Assembly (NCBI GenBank): GCA_963666475.2
Contig: CAXXJM010000001.1
Coordinates: 1,240,001-1,304,000, forward strand
From: JBFHIZ01 sp963666475
GTDB taxonomy: Bacteria; Bacillota; Clostridia; Lachnospirales; Lachnospiraceae
Direction: 5' to 3'
Length of the DNA stretch: 64,000 nucleotides
Shown: positions 16,769 through 26,329 of the stretch, in pieces
How positions within the stretch are numbered: the stretch's first letter is position 1
Layout: every line of letters starts with the position of its first letter
Translations under genes and position numbers: made by a program
The notes under the pieces: model-generated
What the model was told of the DNA's origin: nothing
The model's input: the letters and a program-made list of their open reading frames with translations, nothing else
Databases searched by the model: none

Positions 16769-18145
16769 CTATACCATTTTTTCAGGATGAAACACCTCAT
16801 CAAATCGTTCCGAAGTTAGAAATCCAAGTTTCACGCAGGATTCTTTTAGCGAAATATTTTCTTCAAAGGCCAAGTGCACAGTTTTTGCTGCATTTTCATA
16901 CCCAATATACGGATTCAAAGCAGTTACTAGCATTAACGAATTATGTAAGTTAAAATGCATTTTTTCTTTGTTTGCTTTAATTCCAACCGCACAGTTTCGA
17001 TTAAATGAGATGATGGAATCAGACAACAATCTTGCAGACTGTAGAAAATTATACATGCATACCGGCATAAACACATTCAGTTCAAAATTCCCCTGGCTTG
17101 CAGCCATTCCAATTGCCGTGTCATTTCCCATGACCTGTACAGCAACCATTGTTACCTGTTCGCTTTGTGTCGGATTTACTTTTCCTGGCATAATCGATGA
17201 TCCCGGCTCATTTTCCGGAATTGTAATTTCTCCCAGTCCATTTCTTGGACCACTGGAAAGCCACCTCACATCATTTGCAATCTTCATCATATCTGCGGCC
17301 AATGCTTTAATCGCACCATGGGCAAATACCAACTCATCTTTACTTGTCAGTGCGTGAAATTTATTTTTTGCAGTATAAAACTTATAACTCGTAATCTCCG
17401 AAATTTTCTCAGCCACTAAAACATCAAATCCTTCTGGAGCATTGAGACCAGTCCCCACTGCAGTACCACCAAGTGCAAGTTCAGAAAGTGGTCGCAAAGC
17501 CAGGAGCAATAGTTCTTTGTCTTTTTCTAAAGAGCTACGCCAACCACTGATTTCCTGCGCGAATGTAATTGGTGTGGCATCCTGAAGGTGTGTCCTTCCA
17601 GACTTTACTACATGTTCGTTTTCTTTTTCCAGTCGTAAGAAAGTCTCCACCAGCTCATCAATTGCAGGAATCAATCGGTTTTTTATAATTAATACTGCCG
17701 AAATATGCATCGCTGTTGGAAACGTATCATTGGAAGACTGGCTCATATTGATGTCATCATTTGGATGCAACAACTTGTTTGAAGCAATTTCATTGCCACG
17801 GTTTGCAATAACTTCATTTGCATTCATATTAGACTGTGTCCCACTGCCCGTCTGCCATACAACCAACGGGAAATGTTCTTTTAAAGTACCTGCAATTACT
17901 TCATCGCATGCCTTTTCAATTACCTCTAGTTTTTCTTCCGTTAGTTTATCAGGAGTAAGTTCATGATTCGCTTGTGCTGACGCCTTTTTTAACACTCCAA
18001 ACGCATGAATGATCTCCTCAGGCATAGTCTCTATACCAACTCCAACCTGAAAATTTCCTCTGCTACGCTCCGTTTGTGCAGCCCAATAACAATTTTCAGG
18101 TACTTGGATTTCACCCATTGAATCATGTTCGATTCTATATTTCAT
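16769..18145 (-). CDS. fumC: Class II fumarate hydratase
   Basis: This 458-residue enzyme interconverts fumarate and malate in the cytoplasm without an iron-sulfur cluster. The superfamily signature GSSIMPGKVNPTQSE is near residues 314-328, with SSNDTFPTAMH near 136 and SGRTHLQDATP near 180, both active-site segments of the fumarase/aspartase family. Fumarase fits better than aspartase because of the GSGTQSNMNANEVI segment typical of FumC. The ATG at 18145 has GGAGG 9 bases upstream; an ATG three codons earlier abuts the ribosome site. It lies only 28 bases after the GH3 gene. In a fermenter it would serve the reductive malate-to-succinate branch or amino-acid metabolism. Confidence 0.95.
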   Translation of the reverse strand: MKYRIEHDSMGEIQVPENCYWAAQTERSRGNFQVGVGIETMPEEIIHAFGVLKKASAQANHELTPDKLTEEKLEVIEKACDEVIAGTLKEHFPLVVWQTGSGTQSNMNANEVIANRGNEIASNKLLHPNDDINMSQSSNDTFPTAMHISAVLIIKNRLIPAIDELVETFLRLEKENEHVVKSGRTHLQDATPITFAQEISGWRSSLEKDKELLLLALRPLSELALGGTAVGTGLNAPEGFDVLVAEKISEITSYKFYTAKNKFHALTSKDELVFAHGAIKALAADMMKIANDVRWLSSGPRNGLGEITIPENEPGSSIMPGKVNPTQSEQVTMVAVQVMGNDTAIGMAASQGNFELNVFMPVCMYNFLQSARLLSDSIISFNRNCAVGIKANKEKMHFNLHNSLMLVTALNPYIGYENAAKTVHLAFEENISLKESCVKLGFLTSERFDEVFHPEKMV

Positions 18146-18173
18146 AATCTCCATCCTCCCTATTTCTCATATA

Positions 18174-20963
18174 TTATACAAGTAGATTCTCTTTTGATAA
18201 AAATCGAATTTCCATTTTTTTAAGGTCAAGACCACCTTGTCGAATCATCACTTTGTACTGTGAATTCATGGTCACATTATGTGTCTTTTTGGTAAGTGTC
18301 TGATCCACTCCACCAGAACCATGGTAAGAAAATACACCGATTGGTACATTGGATTGAAACAATGTTACCGCCATCTGTGCAAGTTCCGATTGCTCTGAAG
18401 AAGCGGTCATTTTTATCTCATACGTTCCAATGGTTTTGAACAATACATTAAACACATAAATCTTCCCTTTGGTCGTTTCCAATTCATCGAATGGTATCGT
18501 TAATGTGTCATCCATCGGGAACGTCCCAAGTTCAATACCGTCTTCTTGTGTTCCTTCCGTAATATCTAGATTTGACTCATCAATTGTCGTCTGTATTCCC
18601 ATCATTCTTTGCATTGCATGGGTCTCTTTCAAGAAATTCAGCACATTAAATGCCGAGCGCTCTAGTACTGCTCTGGATAATTCTCCGGATTCCATCTTTT
18701 CTGGAAGATTTCCTAAGCTCTCAATCAGTTCTGCGTCAGGAACCACCATATAAACATCATTGCATGCCTTGACCATGGATGCAAAGTTCATTCGATCTGC
18801 TGGCTGACCCTCTTCATTGACCTTTGCCCACCAGTCCGTCATCGTAAATCCTCTGAAATTCCAGTCTTCTCTCAGTACTTTAAGATTCAAATCATAATTT
18901 CCTGCTGTCCATGCTCCATTTAAAGAACCATAAGTTGTCATAATTGCACATGCATTGGCTTCTTTCACTGACATCTCAAAAGCACGTAAATAAATCTCAC
19001 GAAGTGCTCTCGCAGAAACTACCGAATCGCTGTTATGTCTGAATGCTTCTTGATTATTACAGCAAAAGTGTTTTAATGCTCCTGTTACGCCATTTTTCTG
19101 CAAGGCAAGAATCTGCGCAACAGCCATTTTCCCTGTAAGCAATGGATCTTCCGAAAAATATTCAAAATTTCTTCCATTCAATGGGTACCTATGAATATTA
19201 ATCCCAGGCCCTAATAAAATATCAACTTCATTCTTGATTAATTCCACACCCACAAATTCAAACAGTTCTCCCGTCAAATCGGTATTGAATGTAGATGCTA
19301 ATAGAGTTCCATTAGGAAGTGACATTGCCTGACTTCCAGACTCTAGACGAATTCCAGATGGTCCATCCGCACAACATCCGCATGGCACTTTTTTTGCCTT
19401 CAATGACTCACAGACACCACCAAATGCTGCTGCCGTTCCTGCTGTTACTTTTGGACTTCCCATGCCTTCCCCACATACAAGTGTCATCAGCTCACGATCT
19501 GTCAGCGTTCCAATAAATTCTTCCATTGTGATTACATCTTCTATCACATCCTGTAAGGTTGCATTTTTAATTTCATTTTTTCTATCATCACTAAGTTCTA
19601 TGTCATGCAGCTTTTCATTTTTTTGGTGCGTCCCCTGTGTATCATCACACAATGGAACTTGTTCCCACTCTTGGAAATATTGACCATCTTTCTCTACTGC
19701 GACCATACGTTCAAATGCTCGGTCTGGATAAAGTGCATGCACAACTTTTGACAAAACCAAAAGCTCAGAAAGCTCAAATGAAAACATAGATGTTGCACGT
19801 CTCACATCACTTCCAATAAAAATTTCATACGTCCCTTCTTCCAATACAAAAGAATCTTTGTTTCCAGTAATTCCCGAATCATCAAACGAAGCAAGATAAG
19901 AAAACGGCACATCAAAAGTTAGGACCTGCGTCTGTGAAGCGTTCAGTTCTTCTGTTTTTTGAAATGCGATTAAACTTCTTGCAGCTTTTCCAAGCTTGCC
20001 AGATGGAGCCTTCACATAGGCCTGAACGACCTCTTTCCCTTTTACACTACCAGTATTTTTCACTTCGACCTGAAAGTTTACTACTTGATTTTCAACTTTC
20101 CAACATTGTAGCATCATAGAGAACGTTGTATAGGATAATCCAAATCCAAATGGGTATCGAACCTTCTCCTTCTCAAAAGTTTCAAAATAACGATATCCTA
20201 CAAAAATATCTTCTTGATAAAAATTACGTAGTTCCTCTCCAAAATTCTTTCCAGCAATGTAATCTTCATTTTTAATTGCAATCGTGTCTGGGATTTTACC
20301 CGACGGATTGACCTCACCAGAAAGTATCTTTGCTACTGCAGTTCCTCCGATCATTCCACCCTGCCAGATATACATCACTGCAGATGGTGATGCAACATCC
20401 TCAAAACTCATATCTATAATATTACCTGTGTTCAAGAGAACAATCGTCTTTTCAAAAGCTTCTGAAACAGTCTTGATCATTGCCATTTCTTTATCTGTAA
20501 GAAGAAAAGATCCCTCGACAAGTTTATTATCCTGATCCTCTCCTGCGGTTCGAGCAACAATAACAACTGCTGCATCATTTCTTTTTGCCATATCAGATGC
20601 AAGTTCTTTTGACACTTCCATTTCCTCTTGGCTCCATGGTTCGGTCCCCCAACCTTCTCCGTAATTAAAAAGATTGTGTTCTTCCCACTCTTCATATATC
20701 TTTTCGAGTTCTACATCGATCAAAAAATCTGTTTCCTCATGCAATGCTTCGGATACACTGACAACGTGTGCAACATTCACCATACCTCCTGAACCTGTTC
20801 CACTTTTATAATAGTTTTTTTGCATTCTTCCAAAGACTGCAATTTTACTTTTTGATGCAAGTGGCAGTGTCTGATTTTCATTGCGAAGCAGGACACATCC
20901 TTCCTCCACTGCTTTATTTGACGTATCTACATACGTTTTCCAATCCAATTTTAAATTTCCCAT
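18174..20963 (-). CDS. GH3 beta-glucosidase with permuted domain order
   Basis: This cytoplasmic GH3 enzyme of 929 residues cleaves glucose from beta-gluco-oligosaccharides. The usual domain order is reversed: the second alpha/beta domain comes first (AGEDQDN near 142, FGFGLSYTTF near 279), then a fibronectin-III-like region (about 290-390). The TIM barrel follows from about 480 (CADGPSGIRLE, GPGINIHRYPLNGRNFEYFSED, KHFCCNNQE). The nucleophile is the Asp of FTMTDWW near residue 700. The same inversion is known for BglA of Butyrivibrio and the Ruminococcus albus beta-glucosidase. The last 120 residues form an additional beta-rich tail. There is no signal peptide. It would finish oligosaccharides that the phosphorylases leave. 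Confidence 0.93.
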   Translation of the reverse strand: MGNLKLDWKTYVDTSNKAVEEGCVLLRNENQTLPLASKSKIAVFGRMQKNYYKSGTGSGGMVNVAHVVSVSEALHEETDFLIDVELEKIYEEWEEHNLFNYGEGWGTEPWSQEEMEVSKELASDMAKRNDAAVVIVARTAGEDQDNKLVEGSFLLTDKEMAMIKTVSEAFEKTIVLLNTGNIIDMSFEDVASPSAVMYIWQGGMIGGTAVAKILSGEVNPSGKIPDTIAIKNEDYIAGKNFGEELRNFYQEDIFVGYRYFETFEKEKVRYPFGFGLSYTTFSMMLQCWKVENQVVNFQVEVKNTGSVKGKEVVQAYVKAPSGKLGKAARSLIAFQKTEELNASQTQVLTFDVPFSYLASFDDSGITGNKDSFVLEEGTYEIFIGSDVRRATSMFSFELSELLVLSKVVHALYPDRAFERMVAVEKDGQYFQEWEQVPLCDDTQGTHQKNEKLHDIELSDDRKNEIKNATLQDVIEDVITMEEFIGTLTDRELMTLVCGEGMGSPKVTAGTAAAFGGVCESLKAKKVPCGCCADGPSGIRLESGSQAMSLPNGTLLASTFNTDLTGELFEFVGVELIKNEVDILLGPGINIHRYPLNGRNFEYFSEDPLLTGKMAVAQILALQKNGVTGALKHFCCNNQEAFRHNSDSVVSARALREIYLRAFEMSVKEANACAIMTTYGSLNGAWTAGNYDLNLKVLREDWNFRGFTMTDWWAKVNEEGQPADRMNFASMVKACNDVYMVVPDAELIESLGNLPEKMESGELSRAVLERSAFNVLNFLKETHAMQRMMGIQTTIDESNLDITEGTQEDGIELGTFPMDDTLTIPFDELETTKGKIYVFNVLFKTIGTYEIKMTASSEQSELAQMAVTLFQSNVPIGVFSYHGSGGVDQTLTKKTHNVTMNSQYKVMIRQGGLDLKKMEIRFLSKENLLV

Positions 20964-21049
20964 TACTTGATTCCCTTTCTTACGAAATATTATCTTTTCT
21001 CAGTATCCTATATCATACATATAATTGCAAAAAAAATCTACAAATAGAT

Positions 21050-21080
21050 AAAAAAAAAGCGCAAAAATCTTATTTTGCAC
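21050..21080 (-). terminator. Terminator after metF
   Basis: On the minus strand GTGCAAAA pairs with TTTTGCGC (one G-T wobble) and is followed by a run of T. It lies 10 bases beyond the metF stop codon. Confidence 0.7.
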
Positions 21081-21089
21081 TTTTTTCTT

Positions 21090-21950
21090 CTATATTAAAT
21101 TCTTAATTTCCTCACAAATTCTTTTAGCAACAACAGGATTGTTCATCGTGTAGATATGAATGCCGTCCACACCGTGCGCAATCAAATCCGCGATCTGATT
21201 CACTGCATAAATAATACCAACATCAAATAAGGCTTCTGGATTGTCTTCGTACTTCTCAAGCACACATTGAAATTTCTCAGGCAAAGAGGCTCCACAAAGA
21301 GAAACCATACGTTCGATCTGTGCTTTGTTGATTACTGGCATGATACCAGCTTCAATCGGTACCTGAATTCCTGCAATCCGTGCCTTTTCAACAAAGTCGT
21401 AAAACAGTTCATTATCAAAAAACAATTGAGATATCAAGTGTTCTGCTCCTGCGTCCACTTTTTGACGTAGATATCGAAATTCGTCAATCATATTTTGTGC
21501 CTCGGTATGTCCTTCTGGATAGCAAGCACCGCTAATTTCGAAATTCCCATTTTCTTTTATGAATTGAACCAAATCAGAAGCATGGTGAAAATCATCTTTG
21601 GTTTCATAATTTGGATTTTTATCGCCCCGCAGAGCAAGTATATGATGTAAATCATCTGCCTTAAGCTCTTGCAAGAATGATTTTATTTCCGCTTTTGAGT
21701 AGTTCAGACAAGTCATATGCACAATCGGTGTAATCCCATATTGATCTTTAATCTTCTTTGCGATCTCAATTGTTTGATTATTTGTGCTACTTCCACCTGC
21801 TCCAAATGTTACACTGATAAAATCTGGATTCAGTGTACTTAAAATTTCCAATGTTTCATCGATTTTCGATAATGTAGTCTCTCTTTTCGGTGGAAATATC
21901 TCAAACGAGATCACTGGTTTCTTCTTTTCAAATACATCTTTCATTTTCAT
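21090..21950 (-). CDS. metF: Methylenetetrahydrofolate reductase
   Basis: This 286-residue flavoenzyme reduces 5,10-methylene-THF to 5-methyl-THF, supplying methyl groups for methionine or one-carbon metabolism. The fold signatures are visible: SFEIFPPK at about residues 15-22, FISVTFGAGGS at 45-54, THMTC-like VHMTCLNYS near 76-84, LALRGDKN near 104-111 and the FFDNELFYDF loop near 170. Length matches bacterial MetF. The start is uncertain: two ATGs two codons apart, neither with a good ribosome site. It lies about 70 bases downstream of desulfoferrodoxin but behind a terminator, so it probably has its own promoter. No SAM riboswitch was seen in the short gap. Confidence 0.95.
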   Translation of the reverse strand: MKMKDVFEKKKPVISFEIFPPKRETTLSKIDETLEILSTLNPDFISVTFGAGGSSTNNQTIEIAKKIKDQYGITPIVHMTCLNYSKAEIKSFLQELKADDLHHILALRGDKNPNYETKDDFHHASDLVQFIKENGNFEISGACYPEGHTEAQNMIDEFRYLRQKVDAGAEHLISQLFFDNELFYDFVEKARIAGIQVPIEAGIMPVINKAQIERMVSLCGASLPEKFQCVLEKYEDNPEALFDVGIIYAVNQIADLIAHGVDGIHIYTMNNPVVAKRICEEIKNLI

Positions 21951-21977
21951 TTTAAATGACCATACCCTTTTCTTTAA

Positions 21978-22003
21978 AAACGGATAGGTTTCCCTATCCG
22001 TTT
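21978..22003 (-). terminator. Terminator after desulfoferrodoxin
   Basis: AAACGGATAGG and CCTATCCGTTT form a perfect 11-bp stem closed by GAAA on the minus strand, followed by TT. It lies 20 bases after the stop codon. Confidence 0.8.
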
Positions 22004-22022
22004 CTACACATTCAGAATTGTT

Positions 22023-22394
22023 TTATAATTCTGTCTTCCATAAACCATGTAAATTACAATATGCATATGCTGCGATTGGTTCGTCGTTCATACAGAATTC
22101 TGCTTTTGGTTCATCACCAGGTTTTAATTCCACACGTTTTCCACCATGTTGTGTCTCCAAATAGATCCACTCAATTAAATGTTCTTCTGTCATTGGGTGT
22201 GCAACTTCCCCTACAGTCACAACATATTTTGTTCCTACGGTCTTGACAACTGGAAGATGTTTTTCAGTTGCTGCATCCACAGTATTTGGTGCGAGTAACT
22301 CCATTGGAGAACCACAACATACCAACTGTCCACCACCACTATGAATCATACCAACCAAGTTTCCACAGGTTTTGCATAAGTAAAACTTTTTCAT
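22023..22394 (-). CDS. dfx: Desulfoferrodoxin (superoxide reductase)
   Basis: This 123-residue iron protein detoxifies superoxide to hydrogen peroxide in anaerobes. The N-terminal rubredoxin-like centre uses CKTC at residues 7-10 and CC at 26-27. The superoxide-reducing centre is formed by the His of EKHLP, His of GEVAHPM, His of EEHLIEW and the CNLH motif near 113-116. It is therefore the two-iron class. It is transcribed alone, divergent from nifJ, whose oxygen-sensitive product it may help protect. The ribosome site AGGTAG is modest. Confidence 0.96.
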   Translation of the reverse strand: MKKFYLCKTCGNLVGMIHSGGGQLVCCGSPMELLAPNTVDAATEKHLPVVKTVGTKYVVTVGEVAHPMTEEHLIEWIYLETQHGGKRVELKPGDEPKAEFCMNDEPIAAYAYCNLHGLWKTEL

Positions 22395-22508
22395 AAAACT
22401 ACCTACCTTTCCAATTTCTTTTCTTACATATTAATAAGTTTCGATTTACTCATTCATTATAACAGATAAATCTGTAAAAATCACTTTTTTTAAAAAATTG
22501 TATTTCCT

Positions 22509-22539
22509 TTGAAACATGCATGTTTTTAAGGGTTATAAT
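22509..22539 (+). promoter_or_regulatory. Candidate promoter of nifJ
   Basis: TTGAAA (22509-22514) and a consensus TATAAT (22534-22539) are separated by 19 bases, longer than ideal. Transcription from here would give a leader of about 170 bases. The region is the divergent gap between desulfoferrodoxin and nifJ. Confidence 0.45.
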
Positions 22540-22559
22540 CTTTACTTTAAAGAATCCTA

Positions 22560-22627
22560 GTGCTAAAATGTATGTAAGTGTGCTCGTTATTTGTTTAAAA
22601 AATACATAATCGTTAATTTTTTAGCAC
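22560..22627 (+). other. Long stem-loop in the nifJ leader
   Basis: GTGCTAAAA (22560-22568) pairs exactly with TTTTAGCAC (22619-22627). Directly inside, ATGTAT (22568-22573) can pair with ATACAT (22602-22607). The combined structure would enclose the early leader of nifJ. A second small hairpin GAGGAA/TTCCTC lies at about 22650-22664. It matches no riboswitch class I know. Confidence 0.4.
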
Positions 22628-22718
22628 AGTAACTTTTATAGAAAACAATGGAGGAAAATTCCTCTGCTCGTAAGGGCACTCGCATTTTTTTCCAAAAAAC
22701 AAGGAGGAATTAAAAAAA

Positions 22719-25700
22719 ATGGCAAGAAAAATGAAAACCATGGATGGAAACACCGCTGCTGCTCACGTTTCATATGCATTCACTGATGTTGCTGCAATCT
22801 ATCCAATTACCCCTTCTTCACCAATGGCAGAATATACCGATGCATGGGCTGCTGGTGGAAGAAAAAACATTTTCGGACAGGAAGTTATTCTGGCTGAAAT
22901 GCAATCTGAGGCAGGTGCTGCTGGTACTGTACACGGCTCATTAGCTGCTGGTGCACTTACTACTACCTACACTGCATCTCAAGGATTATTACTCATGATT
23001 CCAAACATGTACAAAATCGCTGGAGAATTACTTCCTGGTGTATTCCATGTTTCCGCTCGTGCTTTAGCAAGTCATGCTTTATCAATTTTCGGAGATCATT
23101 CAGATATTTATTCCGCTCGTCAGACTGGATTTGCAATGCTATGTTCAAACAGTGTTCAAGAAGTTATGGATTTAGGAGCTGTTGCTCACCTTGCTGCTAT
23201 CAAAAGCCGCATTCCATTCATGCATTTCTTTGATGGTTTCAGAACTTCACATGAAATTCAAAAAATTGAAACTTGGGATTATGAAGATTTAAAAGATATG
23301 GTAGATATGGATGCGATTGATGCGTTCCGTCGTGGATCATTAAATCCAGAACACCCAATCCAAAGAGGTTCCGCTCAGAATCCTGATATCTTCTTCCAGG
23401 CAAGAGAAGCTTGTAACTCATACTATGATGCAGTTCCTGCAATCGTAGAAGATTATATGGCTCAAGTAAATGCAAAAATCGGAACGGATTATCAATTATT
23501 CAACTACGTTGGAGCAAAAGATGCAGAGCACATCATCGTATGTATGGGATCTGGCTGTGAAGCAGTTGAAGAAACCGTAGATCACATGATTGCAGCTGGC
23601 GAAAAAGTAGGCCTTGTAAAAGTTCGTCTTTACAGACCATTCAGCGCACAACACTTAATCAATGCAATTCCTGATTCTGTAAAACAAATCAGCGTTCTTG
23701 ATCGTACAAAAGAACCAGGTGCAATTGGTGAACCATTATACTTAGATGTTGTTGCAGCATTAAAAGGATCAAAATTCGATCAGGTTCCTGTATTTACAGG
23801 ACGTTATGGTCTTGGTTCAAAAGATACAGAGCCTACACAGATTCTTGCTGTTTACAAAAACACAGAGAAAAAAGTATTCACAATTGGTATCAACGACGAT
23901 TTAACAAATCTTTCATTGCCACTTGAAGAAACTGTAGACTTCACTCCAAAATCAACCATTAGTTGTAAATTCTGGGGTCTTGGTGCAGACGGTACCGTTG
24001 GTGCAAACAAAAACTCCATCAAAATCATTGGAGATCATACCGATATGTATGCACAGGCATATTTCTCATATGACTCAAAGAAATCCGGTGGTGTAACTGT
24101 TTCTCACTTACGTTTTGGAAAAGAAAAAATCAAATCAACTTACCTCGTACGTAAAGCAAACTTTGTTGCATGTCATACTCCATCATATATCAATAAATAC
24201 AACATGGTTCAAGACGTAAAAGATGGTGGTACATTCCTTTTGAACTGTTCTTGGTCTCCTGAGGAGTTAGAGTCTCACATTCCTGGACAGGCAAAACGTT
24301 ATATGGCAAAACATAACATCAAATTCTACACAATCGACGGAACTCAGATTGGTAAGGATGTAGGACTTGGAACTCGTATTAATACGGTACTTCAAGCTGC
24401 TTTCTTCAAACTTGCAGAAATCATTCCTGCTGAAGATGCAATCAAATACATGAAAGACGCTGCTACATATTCATACTCCAAAAAAGGTGATGATATCGTT
24501 AAAATGAATCACGATGCAATTGACCGCGGATTTGAAGATGTAAAAGAATTTATCGTTCCAGCTTCATGGGCTGATTGTGCTGATGAAGACTTAACTGTAA
24601 AAGTTACAGGTAAAGATAAAAAATTAGTTGATTACATCAACAATATTCAGAATACTGTAAATGCTCAGGACGGAGATTCTCTTCCAGTTTCTGCATTCAA
24701 AGATTATGCTGACGGACACACTCCTCTTGGATCATCCGCTTTTGAAAAACGTGGTGTTGCAGTTGACGTTCCTACATGGAATCCAGACAACTGTATCCAG
24801 TGTAACTTCTGTTCACTTGTATGTCCTCATGCATCAATTCGTCCAGTTGCTATTGCAGCTGACAAGATGGAAGGTGTTCCTGAAGCTGAGACATTCAAAG
24901 ATATGACAGGTCTTCCTGGATATAAATTTGCAATTACAGTTTCTACTCTTGACTGTATGGGATGTGGTTCTTGTGCACAGGTTTGTCCTGGTATGAAAGG
25001 TAACAAAGCGCTTGATATGCAACCAATCGATACACGTATGGAAGGGCAGAAATTATTCGATTACAGTGTTGAAGTTGAAATGGACGATGCTGTTGTAGAA
25101 AAATTCAAAGATTCAACCTTAAAAGGTTCTCAGTTTAAACAACCTTTACTTCAGTTTTCAGGAGCTTGTGCTGGTTGTGGAGAAACACCATATGCAAAAT
25201 TAGTAACTCAGCTGTTTGGAGATCGTATGTACATTGCAAATGCTACAGGATGTTCTTCAATCTGGGGATTCTCAGCTCCTACTACTCCTTTCTGTACTAC
25301 AAAAGAAGGAAAAGGACCAGCTTGGGGTAACTCACTCTTTGAAGACAATGCAGAATACGGATTTGGTATGGAAATCGCACAAAGAGCTCTTCGTATCCGT
25401 TTACAGAATACTTTGAATACTTTAAATGAAAAAGTTTCAGATGATGCTGTAAAAACTGCTATCGCAAAATACTTTGAAACAGCAGATGACGGAAGTGCAA
25501 ATTCAGTTGCTACCAAAGCTCTTGTTTCAACACTTGAAGCATCCGCTGATGCTAGTGAAGAAAAAGCATATGTATTAAAAGAAAAAGACTTCTTATCCAA
25601 AAAATCACAATGGATCTTTGGTGGTGACGGATGGGCATATGATATCGGATACGGCGGAGTTGATCACGTTCTCGCATCTGGTGAAAACGTAAACATCTTA

Positions 25701-26249
25701 GTATTTGATACCGAAGTTTATTCAAACACAGGTGGCCAGGCATCCAAAGCAACACCTACTGGAGCAATTGCAAAATTTGCAGCTGCTGGTAAAGATGTGA
25801 AGAAGAAAGACCTTGCAGCAATCTCTATGAGCTACGGATACATCTATGTAGCACAGATCGCTATGGGCGCTGACATGAACCAGACTCTGAAAGCATTAAA
25901 AGAAGCAGAAGCATACAACGGACCTTCCTTAGTAATCGCTTACGCTCCATGTGTTGCTCACGGAATCAAAGGTGGAATGACTTCATCACAGGCTGAAGAA
26001 AAGAAAGCTGTTCAATCCGGTTACTGGCACTTATTCAGATTCAATCCAGATCTCACATTAGAAGGAAAGAATCCATTCACTTTAGATTCAAAAGAGCCTT
26101 CTACAGAATACAGAGACTTCATCATGAACGAAGTTCGTTACAATCAGTTATACCGTGCAAATCCAGAAAGAGCTGAGCAATTGTTTGCAAAAGCTGAAAG
26201 AGATGCAAAAGCAAAATACAAAGAATTAGTAAGAAGAACACAAGACTAA
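22719..26249 (+). CDS. nifJ: Pyruvate:ferredoxin (flavodoxin) oxidoreductase
   Basis: This 1176-residue cytoplasmic homodimeric enzyme converts pyruvate and CoA to acetyl-CoA and CO2, reducing ferredoxin; it is central to anaerobic fermentation. Domains in order are the pyrimidine-binding domain (AAIYPITPSSPMAE near residue 25-38), domain II and the CoA-contacting regions. Then come two 4Fe-4S motifs, CIQCNFCSLVCP near 692-703 and CMGCGSCAQVCP near 746-757, and the TPP domain. The TPP domain carries CAGCGETPY, GGDGWAYDIGYGG near 966-978 and EVYSNTGGQASK. The length is that of full single-chain PFOR. AAGGAGG lies upstream of the ATG. Codon use is strongly biased to a preferred set, as expected for a highly expressed gene. 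It is monocistronic. Confidence 0.98.
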   Translation: MARKMKTMDGNTAAAHVSYAFTDVAAIYPITPSSPMAEYTDAWAAGGRKNIFGQEVILAEMQSEAGAAGTVHGSLAAGALTTTYTASQGLLLMIPNMYKIAGELLPGVFHVSARALASHALSIFGDHSDIYSARQTGFAMLCSNSVQEVMDLGAVAHLAAIKSRIPFMHFFDGFRTSHEIQKIETWDYEDLKDMVDMDAIDAFRRGSLNPEHPIQRGSAQNPDIFFQAREACNSYYDAVPAIVEDYMAQVNAKIGTDYQLFNYVGAKDAEHIIVCMGSGCEAVEETVDHMIAAGEKVGLVKVRLYRPFSAQHLINAIPDSVKQISVLDRTKEPGAIGEPLYLDVVAALKGSKFDQVPVFTGRYGLGSKDTEPTQILAVYKNTEKKVFTIGINDDLTNLSLPLEETVDFTPKSTISCKFWGLGADGTVGANKNSIKIIGDHTDMYAQAYFSYDSKKSGGVTVSHLRFGKEKIKSTYLVRKANFVACHTPSYINKYNMVQDVKDGGTFLLNCSWSPEELESHIPGQAKRYMAKHNIKFYTIDGTQIGKDVGLGTRINTVLQAAFFKLAEIIPAEDAIKYMKDAATYSYSKKGDDIVKMNHDAIDRGFEDVKEFIVPASWADCADEDLTVKVTGKDKKLVDYINNIQNTVNAQDGDSLPVSAFKDYADGHTPLGSSAFEKRGVAVDVPTWNPDNCIQCNFCSLVCPHASIRPVAIAADKMEGVPEAETFKDMTGLPGYKFAITVSTLDCMGCGSCAQVCPGMKGNKALDMQPIDTRMEGQKLFDYSVEVEMDDAVVEKFKDSTLKGSQFKQPLLQFSGACAGCGETPYAKLVTQLFGDRMYIANATGCSSIWGFSAPTTPFCTTKEGKGPAWGNSLFEDNAEYGFGMEIAQRALRIRLQNTLNTLNEKVSDDAVKTAIAKYFETADDGSANSVATKALVSTLEASADASEEKAYVLKEKDFLSKKSQWIFGGDGWAYDIGYGGVDHVLASGENVNILVFDTEVYSNTGGQASKATPTGAIAKFAAAGKDVKKKDLAAISMSYGYIYVAQIAMGADMNQTLKALKEAEAYNGPSLVIAYAPCVAHGIKGGMTSSQAEEKKAVQSGYWHLFRFNPDLTLEGKNPFTLDSKEPSTEYRDFIMNEVRYNQLYRANPERAEQLFAKAERDAKAKYKELVRRTQD

Positions 26250-26271
26250 TGTTTTGTTTCTTAGAACCTGG

Positions 26272-26302
26272 AAAGGGCACCACATATGTGGTGCCCTTTT
26301 TT
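26272..26302 (+). terminator. Terminator of nifJ
   Basis: AAAGGGCACCACAT and ATGTGGTGCCCTTT form a perfect palindromic stem, ending in TTTTTT. It lies 22 bases past the nifJ stop. Confidence 0.93.
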
Positions 26303-26329
26303 CATTGGTTTCATATCTATTGAATTGCA

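Noticed and set aside
22590..22625. Rex operator upstream of nifJ (TTGTTTAAAAAATACATAA)
   Set aside because: Only one half-site is close to consensus; the other half does not match.
25208..25600. A 130-codon open frame antisense to nifJ
   Set aside because: It mirrors the strongly biased codons of nifJ, has no ribosome site and no recognisable protein pattern.
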